A stretch of 64,000 bases of DNA from CAZLRH01 sp964562015 (lineage in GTDB: Bacteria > Verrucomicrobiota > Verrucomicrobiia > Opitutales > JABDGR01): contig CAZLRH010000012.1 of the NCBI GenBank assembly GCA_964562015.1, forward strand, positions 54,287-118,286, in the 5' to 3' direction. Positions 28,093-37,296 of the stretch are shown one piece after another (position 1 is the first letter of the stretch; every line of letters begins with the position of its first letter). Under the pieces are notes generated by a model, which was not told where the DNA came from, made no database searches, and worked only from the letters and a program-made list of their open reading frames with translations. The translations under genes were made by a program, and so were the position numbers.

Positions 28093-28301
28093 ACCCATGA
28101 CTTATTGCGTTAATCATGCCAATCACTTCACTCTAACTGCTCACTGATGGGTTAAAACGGTGTCAAAAGGGAACAATAGAGCCGGGGCGGGCGTGACATT
28201 TACGGGTCTTTAGCGAGCGGCGGCCATTTTTTGTTTGGCCCGGCGGGGGCGTGTGTTTACTGTGGTTGTTTTCACGTGGCCTTCCGCATCGGAGGGGAAA
28301 C
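28093..28301. other. Gap upstream of the ParA-like gene
   Basis: About 209 bases with no gene. The only clear signal is GGAGG at 28291-28295, six bases before the GTG at 28302. This is one of the few good Shine-Dalgarno sequences in the window and is the reason for choosing that start. Confidence 0.5.
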
Positions 28302-29207
28302 GTGGATTTCCCCATGGCGCGCAGAATTGCTTTCATCAATTACAAGGGCGGCGTTGGCAAGACCTCGCTGATTGTGAACACCGCGGCCGCCCTCGCGGAG
28401 CTGGGCAAGCGCGTGCTGCTGTTCGATTTCGACACGCAGTCCAACGCGAGCATCTGGCTGATGCGGCTCGAACGGTGGAATGCGGTCAACGCCGCCGGCG
28501 TGGGCTCGGTGTATTCTATTTTCGAGCCGGGCACGGCCAAGCTGCCGGACCTGGTGATCAAGGATGTCGTCAGCAACAAGGAGGGGGAAAAGCTTTTGCC
28601 GGGCCTGGATTTGGTGCCGACCTCGTTCAATCTGGTGGACCTCGAGAGCGAATACATCGGCGATCCGGCGCACCCGCCCTACCAGATTTTCAACGAGCAA
28701 TTGCAGGCGCTCGACTCGCAGTACGATTTTATTCTGTTCGACTGCCCGCCGAATATCCTGCGGGCGTCGCAGTGCGGCATTTTTTCCGCCAACGAGATTT
28801 ACGTGCCCTCCAACCCCGATGCGCTGAGCCTCATCGGTTTCACCCTGCTGGTGGAAAAGCTGATGTTGTTTCACCAGCGCTCGGGCGGCTTCCGCCATAG
28901 CGGCATGGGCAAGCCCGCCCAGGTTTACGGCATCATTTTCAACGCCATCAAGACGAACGTGGACATCGAGGTGCCGAAGATGCGCATGCAACTGCGCCTG
29001 AATCAATTTCGCAACCAGAAGCGCGTGGCGACGCGCGCGCGCATTTTCGACACCCAGGTGCGCGACGCCACGGTCGTGCGCCGCGCCGTCACCCTCGGGC
29101 TGCCCATCAACCGCGTGGGCAGCGCCGCCGAAGACCCGGACAGTGTTTCGGGCGATTTCCTCCGCGTGGCGAAGGAAATCATCAACATGGGTGAAGCCCT
29201 CGACTAA
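28302..29207 (+). CDS. ParA/MinD-type ATPase
   Basis: About 301 residues. The deviant Walker A FINYKGGVGKTSLIVNTAAAL lies near the N-terminus, followed by LLFDFDTQSNASIWL (Walker A' region) and FILFDCPPNILRASQCG (Walker B). Such ATPases dimerise on ATP and position DNA or protein cargo. GTG at 28302 has a well-spaced GGAGG; ATG at 28314 would give a start directly at the ATPase fold. No ParB or parS is adjacent. Instead two uncharacterised genes follow on the same strand, the second a coiled-coil protein, so this looks like a cargo-positioning orphan ParA rather than the chromosomal partition pair. Confidence 0.88.
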   Translation: MDFPMARRIAFINYKGGVGKTSLIVNTAAALAELGKRVLLFDFDTQSNASIWLMRLERWNAVNAAGVGSVYSIFEPGTAKLPDLVIKDVVSNKEGEKLLPGLDLVPTSFNLVDLESEYIGDPAHPPYQIFNEQLQALDSQYDFILFDCPPNILRASQCGIFSANEIYVPSNPDALSLIGFTLLVEKLMLFHQRSGGFRHSGMGKPAQVYGIIFNAIKTNVDIEVPKMRMQLRLNQFRNQKRVATRARIFDTQVRDATVVRRAVTLGLPINRVGSAAEDPDSVSGDFLRVAKEIINMGEALD

Positions 29208-29243
29208 TTGCTTTTTTACGCCCACCCAACTTCTCCTCCCGCC

Positions 29244-30284
29244 ATGCCCGCCACGCCGCCCGATCCCGCCAAACAGGCCGCCGACTGGAACAAAGTCCGC
29301 CAGCAGTTTGCCAAATCACTGATGGTGGACACCAAGCTCACCAGCCTCGCCCAAAACCTGGAAATGTCGGACTGGCCGATCAAGGGCCCCGAGGAAACGC
29401 CGTCCAAGTATATTGAGATGGATTATGACGAATTGACCAAGGCCCCCGGCCTGATGGGGTTTCCCGACCGCATCCAGACGCTCATCACCCTCTTGCGCGA
29501 AACCTCAGCGTTTGACGATCCCTTTGGCGAAATGACCGAGCATGTCGAGGCCGCCGCGGCCAAGGACGACGCCATGGTCAAAAACCTCGCGCGCGCCGGC
29601 GTGCCCCTGGATTACCCGCTGCGGCTGATGGCCCTTTCCGCCGACATCCGCAAATTTTGCGACACGGAGAAACTGCTCACGCTCGGCGACTTCGTGACTT
29701 TTTCTCAGAAAATGGCGCAGAATATCGTGGTTGGCGGCGAGTTTCGCACGCTGCTCAACGCCCTCGCGCACACGGACGAAAAAGCCATGGCCGGCTTTCT
29801 GCCCTTCCGGCCCGGCGCCAAGGGCCTGCATCTCCCGGAAGCGTTGGGACTCGGGCCGCGCCGCCTGCGGCCGGCGGACTTTGCCGGCCTGTTGAAAAAA
29901 TACGGCAAGAAAGCCCTTTCGCCCGAGCAGGAAAAAGAGGCCGCCCGCGCGACCAAGGATTCACTCCACCGCGCCGAGGATGAATTGCGCGCCTTTTACG
30001 GCGAAATCACGCCGCGTTTCGAACCGGCCCTCGCCGAACTGCGCAAACTGGTCAAGGACGGTGGGAACCTGGAGCGGTATTTCGTGGTCTTGCAGGATGC
30101 CGACCGCGAACTCATCGCCGCCAAGGCCACGCTGCTTTTTCTCAAGGAAGGCGCGCCCGCGCCGGTCACAAAACCCACCACGCCGGAGGCCGCCAAGCCC
30201 GGAACGCCCGTCGCCGCTGGCAAACCCGCGCCCGAGCCCCCGAAAAAATCCGGCCTATTTGGCTGGTTGTTTGGCAAGAAGTAG
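29244..30284 (+). CDS. Unknown protein in ParA operon
   Basis: 346 residues beginning MPATPPDPAKQAADWNKVRQ. It is mostly helical and soluble, with no signal peptide or membrane segment. A Pro/Ala/Lys-rich linker (about 305-335) leads to a short aromatic-glycine C-terminus (GLFGWLFGKK), a possible membrane-contact or interaction peptide. It lies 36 bases after the ParA-like gene and 71 before the coiled-coil gene. I recognise no family. Context suggests it is an adaptor or cargo linker of the ATPase. Confidence 0.7.
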   Translation: MPATPPDPAKQAADWNKVRQQFAKSLMVDTKLTSLAQNLEMSDWPIKGPEETPSKYIEMDYDELTKAPGLMGFPDRIQTLITLLRETSAFDDPFGEMTEHVEAAAAKDDAMVKNLARAGVPLDYPLRLMALSADIRKFCDTEKLLTLGDFVTFSQKMAQNIVVGGEFRTLLNALAHTDEKAMAGFLPFRPGAKGLHLPEALGLGPRRLRPADFAGLLKKYGKKALSPEQEKEAARATKDSLHRAEDELRAFYGEITPRFEPALAELRKLVKDGGNLERYFVVLQDADRELIAAKATLLFLKEGAPAPVTKPTTPEAAKPGTPVAAGKPAPEPPKKSGLFGWLFGKK

Positions 30285-30355
30285 CGCGCCCTTCGCGCGT
30301 GGCGTTGTCTCTAGTCTAGTCGCCGCGCCATGGCGGCTGTCCCAGCCTGAATTCG

Positions 30356-31000
30356 ATGAACAAGCCCGGTCCCAATCCGTATCAAACCAAAAAGGTGCTG
30401 CGCCTGTCGCTCCCGCATCTGGCCGCGGCGCAGTCCACGGATGCCACGGTCAAGGTCGCGAGCTCCATCACCAACATCATCCACCAGACGCGCAGCCCGT
30501 TTGGCGAACCGCGGACGCTGGATAAGATTCAGAGCGCGGAATTGGAGGCGTCGTTGCGGGACCTCGAGGCCCAGCTCGTGGCGCGGGACATGACCATGCA
30601 CGCGCTCGAGACCAAACTGGCCGAGCGGGAACGCCAATTGTGGGAGACTGAGGCGCTGCTCCAGGCCCGCGAAGCCGTCCTTACCGCCGAACGAACCCGC
30701 CCCGCGGCGGGGGCTTCCGCCGGGCCCTCCAGCGCGGAACTGAAGGCCTACGAAAAACTCAAGGCGCAGGTGGACGCGCAGGAGCTGGCGCTCAAGGAGG
30801 CGAAGGACCAACTGCGCGAGCGGGAAAAATTTCTCGAAGATTCGGAGGCGCAGCTCATGGAGAAAATGGCGGCGCAACAGGAAAAAGAGACGGAACTCGA
30901 GCAGCGCGAAGATGATCTGCGCACGCGCGAGCGGCAATTCCGCCAGCAAGCCGGCCTCCCGCCGGTTGTGGTCAAAAAAGAGCCGATGGAGAAGGCGTAA
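30356..31000 (+). CDS. Coiled-coil protein in ParA operon
   Basis: 214 residues. The first 65 are basic and unstructured-looking (KPGPNPYQTKKVLRLSLP). From about 65 to 200 there is almost continuous heptad-rich coiled coil made of alternating Glu, Arg, Gln and Leu (LEAQLVARDMTMHALETKL, EQREDDLRTRERQFRQ), broken once by an Ala/Gly/Pro stretch near residue 120. No transmembrane part. Coiled-coil partners commonly recruit or scaffold ParA/MinD ATPases; that link here rests on gene order only. Its stop directly abuts the end of the convergent ABC ATPase gene. Confidence 0.7.
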   Translation: MNKPGPNPYQTKKVLRLSLPHLAAAQSTDATVKVASSITNIIHQTRSPFGEPRTLDKIQSAELEASLRDLEAQLVARDMTMHALETKLAERERQLWETEALLQAREAVLTAERTRPAAGASAGPSSAELKAYEKLKAQVDAQELALKEAKDQLREREKFLEDSEAQLMEKMAAQQEKETELEQREDDLRTRERQFRQQAGLPPVVVKKEPMEKA

Positions 31001-32494
31001 TTATGCCGCTGCTTCGACGCCGGCCATCAGGCGCATGAGGGCAGCTTCGCTAAATTCGGCGCGCGGCAGTTCACCCGCCAGACGACCTTCGCGCATCACC
31101 AAAATGCGTCCGCACAGCCCGATGAGTTCGGGCAATTCCGACGAGATGACCAGCAGGGCCTTGCCTTCGAGCGCCAATTCATCGAGGAGCTGGTAAATTT
31201 CTGCTTTGGCACCGACGTCGATGCCGCGCGTGGGTTCGTCCACAATCAGTACGTCGCAATTTCGCGCGAGCCATTTGGCCAGCGCGATTTTCTGCTGATT
31301 GCCGCCGCTGAGCGTGGCGATGATGGTTTCAATGGTGGGGGCTTTCACACGCAGGCGGGCGGAGTAACGCAGCGCGAGTTCGCGTTCGGCGCGGCGGCGA
31401 ATCCACCCGCGGCGCGTGAGCATCGGTAACGCGGCGAGGGACGTGTTTTCCCGGCAATTCATCGAGAGCACGAGGCCCTGTCGTTTGCGGTCTTCGGGCA
31501 CGAGTCCCAGGCGGCCGGCTAGCGCGGCCTGAATAGAATGGGGTGGCAATGGCGTTCCACTTAGCGTTGCCATGCCGGTCACGTCGGGATCGAGCCCGAG
31601 GAGTGCTTGTGCGACTTCGCTGCGCCCCGCGCCCACCAGCCCGGCGAGGCCGACAATTTCCCCGGCGCGCACGGAAAAATTGATGCCGGTGAAACGGCCC
31701 GACGAAAAATTTTCCACCCGCAGGCGTTCCGGCCCCGGTGCTTGCGCCAGATGCACAGGCGTGCGCACGAGCAATTCGCGACCGATCATTTGCTGCACCA
31801 CTCGTTGCGGGCTCGTGGCCCCGATGGGCTCGGTGGCGACGTGTTTGCCGTCGCGCAATAGGGTGACGGCATCGCACAGCGCGAAGATTTCCTCCAGCCG
31901 GTGCGAAACGTAGATGAGCGTGATGCCGCGGGCCTTCAGCGCGCGCACGAGGCGCATTAACTCATGAGTTTCGCCGAGTGAGAGTGAGCTGGTAGGCTCA
32001 TCCATCACGATGACGCGCGCGCCGGTGCCCACCGCGGCGGCGATCTGCACGAGCTGCTCATGGCCGGTGGACAAGGAGCCGATGAGCACCGAGGGGTCTA
32101 TGGTCGCGCCGATTTCCGCCAGCATCGCGCGCGCGCGGGCGTGCAGTTCGCGGCGGTTCACCCAGCCGAGGCGGTTGCGCGGCAAGTCCCCCAGGCACAG
32201 ATTTTCGGCGACAGAGAGGTTGGGGCAGAACGCCAGCTCTTGGTGCACCATCGCGATGCCGAGGTCGCGCGCGGCGTGGGGATTTTCCGGGTGGATGACC
32301 CGCCCGTCGAGGCGCAGTTCGCCGCTGTCGGCGTTGTAAACGCCGGCGAGAATTTTCCCGAGCGTGCTTTTGCCCGCGCCGTTTTCGCCAATCAAGGCGT
32401 GGCAGGTGCCGCGCTCGATGGAAAAACTCACGCCCCCCAGCGCTTGCACGCCGGGAAAGCGCTTCATCAGGCCGTGGAATTCAAGAAAGGGCAC
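31001..32494 (-). CDS. Sugar ABC importer, duplicated ATP-binding subunit (RbsA/MglA type)
   Basis: 497 residues with two ABC domains, as in ribose/galactose-type importers. The first has Walker A GENGAGKSTLGKIL, a signature-like LSTGHEQLVQIAAAV and Walker B VIVMDEPTSSL. The second has a degenerate Walker A (GLVGAGRSEVAQAL), signature LSGGNQQKIALAKWL and Walker B VLIVDEPTRGID. It drives uptake through the permease encoded at 33525. It is the last gene of the importer operon, starting three bases after the binding-protein stop. The sugar cannot be named. Confidence 0.94.
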   Translation of the reverse strand: MPFLEFHGLMKRFPGVQALGGVSFSIERGTCHALIGENGAGKSTLGKILAGVYNADSGELRLDGRVIHPENPHAARDLGIAMVHQELAFCPNLSVAENLCLGDLPRNRLGWVNRRELHARARAMLAEIGATIDPSVLIGSLSTGHEQLVQIAAAVGTGARVIVMDEPTSSLSLGETHELMRLVRALKARGITLIYVSHRLEEIFALCDAVTLLRDGKHVATEPIGATSPQRVVQQMIGRELLVRTPVHLAQAPGPERLRVENFSSGRFTGINFSVRAGEIVGLAGLVGAGRSEVAQALLGLDPDVTGMATLSGTPLPPHSIQAALAGRLGLVPEDRKRQGLVLSMNCRENTSLAALPMLTRRGWIRRRAERELALRYSARLRVKAPTIETIIATLSGGNQQKIALAKWLARNCDVLIVDEPTRGIDVGAKAEIYQLLDELALEGKALLVISSELPELIGLCGRILVMREGRLAGELPRAEFSEAALMRLMAGVEAAA

Positions 32495-32497
32495 CGG

Positions 32498-33469
32498 TCA
32501 TTTGGGGAACCAGGAGGCCGATTCCTTGGCGAACGCCTCGACGTTGTCCTTCGATACCGGGATGAGGGCGCTTTCCACGAAAGCCTGCGCCGGACGCTTT
32601 TTGTTGATGATGTCATCCACCAGCAAGGACACGCCCTGGTAGCCCCATTGGTAGCATTGCTGGGCCAGCAACATTTGCACGTGGCCGTCGCGGAGATAAT
32701 CGAGTTCCGCGGGCAAGGCATCGACGGAAACGACCTTGATCGTGCCCGGCGCAAACTTGAGCGCATTTTTGGTGAACAGCGGCCAGCCGCCGATCATCGC
32801 CCAGCCGGTGATTTCCGGATTGGCCTGTGTGACCTGCTCGACTTTTTGTGCGGCGTCCTGCGGCGTCTCGACATTGTAATAGACGTTGACCTTGAGGTTC
32901 GGATACTTGGCGGCCACGGCCTTGGCGCCCGCGACGCGCTTTTGCAAATTCGGCGCGTTCTGGTTGCCGGCGAGAATGGCGACCACGCCCTTTTCGCCCA
33001 TGACCTTGACCAGCTCGGTCATCACTTGCCGCCCGCATTTTTCATCGTCCACCGCGTAGGTGGCGAAGCGCTTGCTGGCGGGAGCATCGGAGTCGAAAGT
33101 AACCACGGGTACGCCCTTGTTCACGGCGTCGTTGATGGCGGGGGTGACTTTGTTGGCGTCGGAGGCGCTGACCGCGATGCCGGTGACGCCGTTGTTCACC
33201 AGGGCCGCGATGTTGTCGGCCTGCTTCTGGGCGTCTTCGTCGTTCGGGGTGCGCCAGTCGATGGTGATGTTGGCGTTGTATTTTTTGCTCAAGTCCTTGG
33301 CGGCGGCCTCGGCGCCCAGACGGGCGGCCTGGAAGACCGGATTGCTCTGGGACTTGGCGACGACGCCAAGGACGATTTTGCGCGGCGCGGCGGCGGGAGC
33401 GTCCGCGGCATGCAGGGACAGGGCGAGCGCCGCGAGACCGGCGGCGAGGAGGGTAGTGCGTTTGATCAT
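32498..33469 (-). CDS. Sugar-binding periplasmic protein of the ABC importer
   Basis: 323 residues, type I periplasmic binding protein. The signal peptide is MIKRTTLLAAGLAALALSLHA. The mature part shows the RbsB-like layout: VVAKSQSNPVFQAARLGAEAA, GVTGIAVSASDANKVTPAI, PVVTFDSDAP and a hinge-region GWAMIGGWPLF. It delivers the sugar to the permease. It lies centrally in the permease, binding-protein, ATPase operon. The start at 33469 is set by the signal peptide; the frame extends 11 codons further without one. The ligand is not resolvable by eye. Confidence 0.92.
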   Translation of the reverse strand: MIKRTTLLAAGLAALALSLHAADAPAAAPRKIVLGVVAKSQSNPVFQAARLGAEAAAKDLSKKYNANITIDWRTPNDEDAQKQADNIAALVNNGVTGIAVSASDANKVTPAINDAVNKGVPVVTFDSDAPASKRFATYAVDDEKCGRQVMTELVKVMGEKGVVAILAGNQNAPNLQKRVAGAKAVAAKYPNLKVNVYYNVETPQDAAQKVEQVTQANPEITGWAMIGGWPLFTKNALKFAPGTIKVVSVDALPAELDYLRDGHVQMLLAQQCYQWGYQGVSLLVDDIINKKRPAQAFVESALIPVSKDNVEAFAKESASWFPK

Positions 33470-33524
33470 GGGAGTAATGAGGGTGGAGGGAAAATGGGCC
33501 AAGGGGAAAAGTTACGCAAACGCT

Positions 33525-34649
33525 TTATGCTTGCTGGCGCGTCAGCCGGCGCTGGGCCAGCGACGTGTTTACCTTGTCGAGCACGACCGCGAGAATGACC
33601 ACCGAGCCGATGATGATCTGGCTGTAGCTTTGGTCGATGCCGAGGATGATGATGCCGTCGTCAATCATTTGAATAATCAAAGCGCCGAGCGTCGCGCCCA
33701 GCGCCGTGCCGCGCCCGCCACTGAGGCTCGTGCCGCCGACGACCGCCGCCGCGATGGCTTTGAGTTCGTAGCCATTGCCGTCGTTCGACGAAGCCGAGCC
33801 GTAGCAACCGATGGCGAGCAGTGCCGCCAGGCCGGTGGCCAGGCCGGCCAGCACATACACGCCCAGCTTCACCCATTCCACGCGAATGCCGCTGAAGCGC
33901 GCGGCCAGTTCGTTGCCGCCGATGGCATACACGCGCCGGCCAATCGCCAGGCGCGACAGGAAAATCGTGCCCGCGATGGTCACGACAATCATCACCGCCA
34001 GCGGCACCAGGGTGAGATGGTTGCCCACTTCATAATTAATGTGGGCCTGGAGTTCCGGCGGAAAATTGCCGATGGAAATACCCTTGGTGGCAACGAAGGC
34101 CGCGCCGCGGAAAATGGACATCATCCCGAGCGTGATGATGAACGGATGCACGCGCAGCGCGACCACGAGACCGCCGTTGATCAGCCCGCACAACGCGCCC
34201 GCGCCCAGGCACGCGAGCATCCCCAGCGGCACGCTCAGCCACGGCGAGGTTCCGGCCCCCGGCATGTCCGGCCCAAAATAATGGAGCGTGAGCGCCCCAA
34301 GCACCGAGGCGAGCGCGTAAACGGACCCGACCGACAAGTCGATGCCGCCGGAAATTATCACCAGCGCGATGCCCACGGCCATGATGGCGATAAAACTGGT
34401 CTGCTTCGCCAGCAACGCGAGGTTCTGCACGTTGAAAAACTTGTTCTCGGTCGTGACCATCCGCGTGTCGGTCTCTTTGCCCTGGGCGTCCTTCACGTAC
34501 ACTGGCTGCATCGTGCCATCGGGCATCGTCTGATACACGGGTCGGTCCACATGCCCGCCAAAAACGGACAACAACAGCGCCAGCGCGAGCACCACCAGAA
34601 TCAAGCCGCTTTCCTGGAACTGAAAGATTTTGCGCAGCAGCGGAGGCAT
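33525..34649 (-). CDS. Sugar ABC importer permease (RbsC type)
   Basis: 374 residues with 8-9 hydrophobic spans. The conserved permease block SGGIDLSVGSVYALAS and the late ALLAIGCYGSASSNDGNGYELKAIAAAVVGGTSLSGGRGTA segment are characteristic of branched-type sugar permeases. An unusual hydrophilic insertion of about 35 residues (GKETDTRMVTTENKFF) sits between the first and second helices, presumably on the outside. It is the first gene of the operon. The 89 bases upstream to lipA contain no feature I can assign. Confidence 0.92.
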   Translation of the reverse strand: MPPLLRKIFQFQESGLILVVLALALLLSVFGGHVDRPVYQTMPDGTMQPVYVKDAQGKETDTRMVTTENKFFNVQNLALLAKQTSFIAIMAVGIALVIISGGIDLSVGSVYALASVLGALTLHYFGPDMPGAGTSPWLSVPLGMLACLGAGALCGLINGGLVVALRVHPFIITLGMMSIFRGAAFVATKGISIGNFPPELQAHINYEVGNHLTLVPLAVMIVVTIAGTIFLSRLAIGRRVYAIGGNELAARFSGIRVEWVKLGVYVLAGLATGLAALLAIGCYGSASSNDGNGYELKAIAAAVVGGTSLSGGRGTALGATLGALIIQMIDDGIIILGIDQSYSQIIIGSVVILAVVLDKVNTSLAQRRLTRQQA

Positions 34650-34738
34650 GGGGGAAGCCCGCCATTAAAGCCGCTGCACTACTGCGGACAAGTTCAATTG
34701 GCGGGACGTTTTTGGTACAATTCGCGAAATCGCCATCC

Positions 34739-35614
34739 TCACGCGCTCGCGGCGCCGGCACCGAAGCGCGCGCTTTGTTCGTCCGCATGATACGATGAGC
34801 GCACCAGGGGGCCGGACTCAATCACATCGAAGCCGAGCTCCTTGACGCCGAAATCCCGCCAGTGCACGAATTCCTCCGGCGGCGCCCACCGCGCGAGGGG
34901 CGCATGTTGCGGCGAAGGCTGGAGGTATTGGCCGATGGTCACGATGTTCACGCCCGCCGCGCGCAGGTCGCGCAGGGCTTGGGCGATTTCCTCGGTCTGC
35001 TCGCCGAGGCCGAGCATGATGCCGGACTTGGTGGTGAAGCCGCGCGATTTCGCATGGCGCAAAACGTCCAGCGTGCGGTCATACCGCGCGGTCTTGCGCA
35101 CGGGGCGTTGCAGGCGTTCGACCGTTTCGAGATTGTGGTTGAGAATGTCGGGCCGGGCATCGAGCACGGTATCCAGGTCGGCGGTCTTGCCGCGGAAATC
35201 GGGCACGAGCACTTCGATGGCGCAGCCGGGATTGCGGTGGCGCACGGCGCGGACTGTCGCGGCCCAGACGCTGGCCCCGCCGTCCTGCAAGTCGTCCCGC
35301 GCGACGGAGGTGATGACGGCGTGGCGCAAGCCCATGCGGGCCACCGCTTCGGCCACCCGCGCGGGCTCGCCGAAATCCAGTTCCGTGGGCCGGCCCGTTT
35401 GCACCGCGCAAAACGTGCAGGAGCGCGTGCAGATGTTGCCCAGAATCATGATCGTCGCCGTGCCGCGCGACCAGCATTCGCCCATGTTCGGGCACTGGGC
35501 GGACTGGCAGACAGTGTGCAAGTCGTGGCTGTCCACGAGTTCCCGCGTCTGGCGATAGGCGGGGCCGGAGGGCAGCTTGGCGCGGAGCCAACTGGGCTTG
35601 CGAGTCGTGTCCAT
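34739..35614 (-). CDS. lipA: Lipoyl synthase
   Basis: Radical-SAM enzyme that inserts two sulfurs into protein-bound octanoate. 291 residues. The LipA-specific cluster is CQSAQCPNMGEC and the SAM cluster is CTRSCTFC, with the surrounding RGTATIMILGNICTRSC and ITSVARDDLQDGG blocks. The start at 35614 gives the family-like MDTTRKPSWLRAKLP; the ORF continues 11 codons into repeat sequence. It is downstream of lipB on the same strand, so the endogenous lipoylation route (octanoyl transfer, then sulfur insertion) is encoded together. A nested inverted repeat separates the two genes. Confidence 0.97.
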   Translation of the reverse strand: MDTTRKPSWLRAKLPSGPAYRQTRELVDSHDLHTVCQSAQCPNMGECWSRGTATIMILGNICTRSCTFCAVQTGRPTELDFGEPARVAEAVARMGLRHAVITSVARDDLQDGGASVWAATVRAVRHRNPGCAIEVLVPDFRGKTADLDTVLDARPDILNHNLETVERLQRPVRKTARYDRTLDVLRHAKSRGFTTKSGIMLGLGEQTEEIAQALRDLRAAGVNIVTIGQYLQPSPQHAPLARWAPPEEFVHWRDFGVKELGFDVIESGPLVRSSYHADEQSARFGAGAASA

Positions 35615-35631
35615 GAGGAAGGGGTTATTAT

Positions 35632-35834
35632 CCACGAAAGAACGCAAAAGGGCACGAAGATTTTTGCGCGCGGATTTTTGACGGAATTAACGGAATGAAC
35701 AAAATCTGAAAAACCGAGATGAGCAGCCGCCCCATTTTTGCGTCAACCGCTTCAATTCAGTAAATTCGGTTAATTCTGTCAAAAAAAGTGGATTCAGCTT
35801 TTTTCTTTTCGTGCCTTTGCATGTTTTTTCGTGG
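35632..35834. repeat. Nested inverted repeats, families B and C (lipB-lipA gap)
   Basis: Outer arms 35632-35660 and 35804-35834 match as complements (word CCACGAAAGAACGC / GGCACGAAGA). Inner arms 35675-35700 and 35758-35785 match as complements (word TTTTTGACGGAATTAACG). The right outer arm lies inside the lipB reading frame and encodes its last residues. Confidence 0.8.
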
Positions 35835-36495
35835 CTAAATAGTCTCCAAACTGCGTCCAAAACTCAGCCGCCAGCACGGCCTTGATTTCCTCGCGTGGCG
35901 GCATTTTTCCCGCGCTGAGTTCTTGGGCCAAGGAGGTGACCGAGCCCTGCTCCGGCGTAATGCCGCAGGGTACGATGCCCGCGAAGGGCCCGAGATCGCC
36001 GTCCGCATTGAGTGCAAAGCCATGCCACGCGATCCAGGAGCGCACCGCGACACCGAGCGCGGCGATTTTGCGTTTCCCGACCCACACGCCCGTTTGCCCT
36101 GCGCGCCGCGCCGTGGCCAGGCCGAGACTGCCGAGGGCATTGATAAGCGTTTGCTCGAGCATCCGCAGGTAGGCGTGCAAATCGCAGCGCGGTTCCAGGC
36201 CCACAATCGCGTAGCCCACAATTTGGCCGGGCCCATGGTAAGTCACGTCGCCGCCGCGATTCGTCTCGACCACGTCGATGCCGTGCGCCGCGAGCGTTTT
36301 TGCATCCCACAGGACATGCCCCGCCGCGGCCTGACGCGCGCCGACGGTGAACACCGGGTTATGCTCGGTAAACACCAGCGTGTCGGGTGCGGCGCCCGCG
36401 TGGCGGGATACAACCAGTTCGCGCTGGCGCACCACTGCCGCACGATAGTCCGTGCGGCCCCAGTCCACGACCTGCGCGGGGGAACGTTTCACCAT
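35794..36495 (-). CDS. lipB: Octanoyltransferase
   Basis: Transfers octanoyl from acyl carrier protein to lipoyl domains. 233 residues. Key blocks are NPVFTVGARQ, NRGGDVTYHGPGQIVGY (His in the catalytic region), the KIAALGVAV region with the conserved lysine, and AWHGFALNADGDLGPFAGIVPCGI containing the acyl-accepting Cys. The ATG at 36495 overlaps the DUF456 stop by seven bases, implying coupled translation. The final residues YLATKKHAKARKEKS are encoded by an arm of an intergenic repeat, so the repeat appears to have replaced or extended the natural end. Confidence 0.96.
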   Translation of the reverse strand: MVKRSPAQVVDWGRTDYRAAVVRQRELVVSRHAGAAPDTLVFTEHNPVFTVGARQAAAGHVLWDAKTLAAHGIDVVETNRGGDVTYHGPGQIVGYAIVGLEPRCDLHAYLRMLEQTLINALGSLGLATARRAGQTGVWVGKRKIAALGVAVRSWIAWHGFALNADGDLGPFAGIVPCGITPEQGSVTSLAQELSAGKMPPREEIKAVLAAEFWTQFGDYLATKKHAKARKEKS

Positions 36496-37022
36496 GCCAG
36501 ATAATAGAACCATCCGATGACAAATACCGCGATGGAAATTTTGAGCACGAACGCCACCACTGCGCCGACGATGGTGCCCACGCCGGCCTTGCCGGCCTCG
36601 GCGAATCTGCGCCCGCCCAGCAATTCGCCGACCACCGCGCCGATGATCGGCCCGAGCAGCAGCCACAACAACGGCGGCGGCAGAAAAATCCCCGCCAGGC
36701 CGCCGACGAGCGCGCCGGCCACGCCGCGCCAGGTGCCGCCGAATTTTTTCGCGCCCCACGCGCCGCATAGCATTTCAAACAATTGCACCACCACGATTAA
36801 TATGCCGCTGGTGAACACGAACCACCACGGCACGCCGGCGTCGCCGAGCCACAACTTGTCCACCACGATGCCGAGCCAGATGATGAGAATACCCGGCAGC
36901 ATCGGCACCACCGTGCCCACCAGGCCGATCAGAAAAATCAGGCTCACGACCAGCAGTGCTACTTGCGCCTGCGTGGGCGGCCAGGCCAGGGCGAGCAGGC
37001 CAAGAGATGCACTGGCAGACAT
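36489..37022 (-). CDS. DUF456 membrane protein
   Basis: 177 residues. The family pattern is present: early VSLIFLIGLVGTVVPMLPGILIIWLGI, the middle GAWGAKKFGGTWRGVAGALVGGLAGIFL, and the late GPIIGAVVGELLGGR. There are about five membrane spans rich in glycine. The role of DUF456 is unknown. The ATG at 37022 lies directly against a family B repeat, and the frame continues upstream into that repeat without family similarity. It is first in a run with lipB and lipA. Confidence 0.9.
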   Translation of the reverse strand: MSASASLGLLALAWPPTQAQVALLVVSLIFLIGLVGTVVPMLPGILIIWLGIVVDKLWLGDAGVPWWFVFTSGILIVVVQLFEMLCGAWGAKKFGGTWRGVAGALVGGLAGIFLPPPLLWLLLGPIIGAVVGELLGGRRFAEAGKAGVGTIVGAVVAFVLKISIAVFVIGWFYYLAW

Positions 37023-37054
37023 TTTGGACAGAATTGACAGAATTGGCGGAATTG
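37021..37054. repeat. Single family B repeat arm
   Basis: ATTTTGGACAGAATTGACAG and a following AATTGGCGGAATT continue the GACAGAATTAACAG word seen at 8992 and 35675. Here there is one arm only, right at the DUF456 start. The rest of 37055-37296 contains a GCGAG/CTCGC small hairpin near 37128-37145 and nothing else I can assign. Confidence 0.65.
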
Positions 37055-37296
37055 CAAGGCGCCGAGGCGCGGTTTCAATTTGAAGAAGCAGCGCGAGCAC
37101 ACTGCTTGTGTTTGTCTGCGTATTAAGCGAGCACGGAGGCTCGCTCCACCACCAGGCGGCCTTCCTTTCGTCGGCCAACCGGTCTCTTTGTCTTTCTAAG
37201 TAGCTTAGATTCACTCCAAAATAACTTTCACGATGGACGAGGGTGGTAAAATTCCTGGCTCGAAATGGAAACCGCAAAACATTACGATTCAAGCCC

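Noticed and set aside
32060..33598. 512-codon plus frame opposite the ABC importer genes
   Set aside because: Antisense to two well-identified transporter genes.
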